A DNA stretch of 35,764 nucleotides from the NCBI RefSeq assembly GCF_002964705.1, contig NZ_PQCD01000007.1:1-35764 (forward strand), given 5' to 3'. A program made the position numbers and the translations under genes. Origin of the DNA: Pseudoalteromonas sp. T1lg75. GTDB taxonomy: Bacteria; Pseudomonadota; Gammaproteobacteria; Enterobacterales; Alteromonadaceae. The notes beneath the pieces are model-generated. The model was not told the DNA's origin. It saw only the letters and a list, made by a program, of their open reading frames with translations, and searched no databases. This document shows positions 35,681 through 35,764 of the stretch, piece by piece (positions within the stretch are counted from its first letter, which is position 1; each line of letters starts with the position of its first letter).

Positions 35681-35764
35681 GCCCTGACGATGTTCTACTT
35701 TCACATGGCAAATGCCACACTATCATCGACGCTGTTTCGTTTCACTTCTGAGTTCGGCATGGGG
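35681..35764 (-). rRNA. rrf: 5S ribosomal RNA, 3' part (truncated by the window edge)
   Basis: The reverse complement reads CCCCATGCCGAACTCAGAAG, then GTGAAACG, GATGATAGTGTGGCA and CCATGTGAAAGTAG, ending CATCGTCAGGGC. These are the conserved loop and helix sequences of gammaproteobacterial 5S rRNA. About 84 of about 120 bases are present; the 5' part lies beyond the right edge. It is the last gene of an rRNA operon transcribed leftward. Confidence 0.95.

Overview
The window is a gammaproteobacterial chromosome segment of moderate GC content. Its protein sequences resemble those of the Alteromonadales and relatives (Alteromonas, Shewanella and Pseudoalteromonas types); I cannot name the genus. 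Most genes are conserved housekeeping genes. Many keep the relative order they have on the E. coli K-12 map (from memory): gppA-rhlB-trxA-rho, then hemY/hemX/hemD/hemC, then cyaY/lptM/dapF/DUF484/xerC/yigB/uvrD. ubiD-fre is also present, but it sits between rho and hem.

Both ends touch ribosomal RNA operons. Bases 1-85 hold an rRNA-type P1 promoter firing leftward out of the window. Bases 35681-35764 hold the 3' part of a 5S rRNA gene, also on the minus strand, followed by a strong terminator. The 35 kb is therefore the interval between two rRNA operons in the same orientation, which also suggests that this is a contig bounded by rRNA repeats.

Layout. (1) 159-4910: gppA and rhlB leftward; trxA and rho rightward, each with its own terminator. 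(2) 4910-7715: a hybrid sensor kinase (TPR sensor, kinase, receiver, HPt) split by a one-base frameshift. (3) 8107-11234: a Fur-box-controlled TonB-dependent siderophore receptor, then a Sel1-repeat membrane protein. (4) 11292-14194 leftward: an exported S9 peptidase and a DUF808 inner-membrane protein. (5) 14277-17438 rightward: an MliC-like lipoprotein, ubiD, fre and a CBS-domain protein. (6) 27163-17439 leftward: a nearly gapless run of cyaY, an esterase, a DUF2914 protein, hemC, a hemD-hemX fusion, hemY, a MASE1-CHASE hybrid kinase and add. (7) 27296-30612 rightward: lptM, dapF, DUF484, xerC and yigB, with ATGA overlaps. (8) A GNAT acetyltransferase leftward. (9) An SOS-controlled uvrD, broken by a one-base frameshift and overlapping tmcA.

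The genes cover transcription termination and RNA decay (rho, rhlB), redox (trxA), ubiquinone and heme synthesis (ubiD, fre, hemCDXY), iron supply and iron-sulfur handling (receptor, cyaY), DNA repair and chromosome dimer resolution (uvrD, xerC), and tRNA modification (tmcA). I found no CRISPR array, insertion sequence, prophage, tRNA or defence cassette. The most unusual points are the two frameshifts, the flanking rRNA operons, the HemD-HemX fusion with a surviving internal start, and the absence of cyaA from the heme locus.
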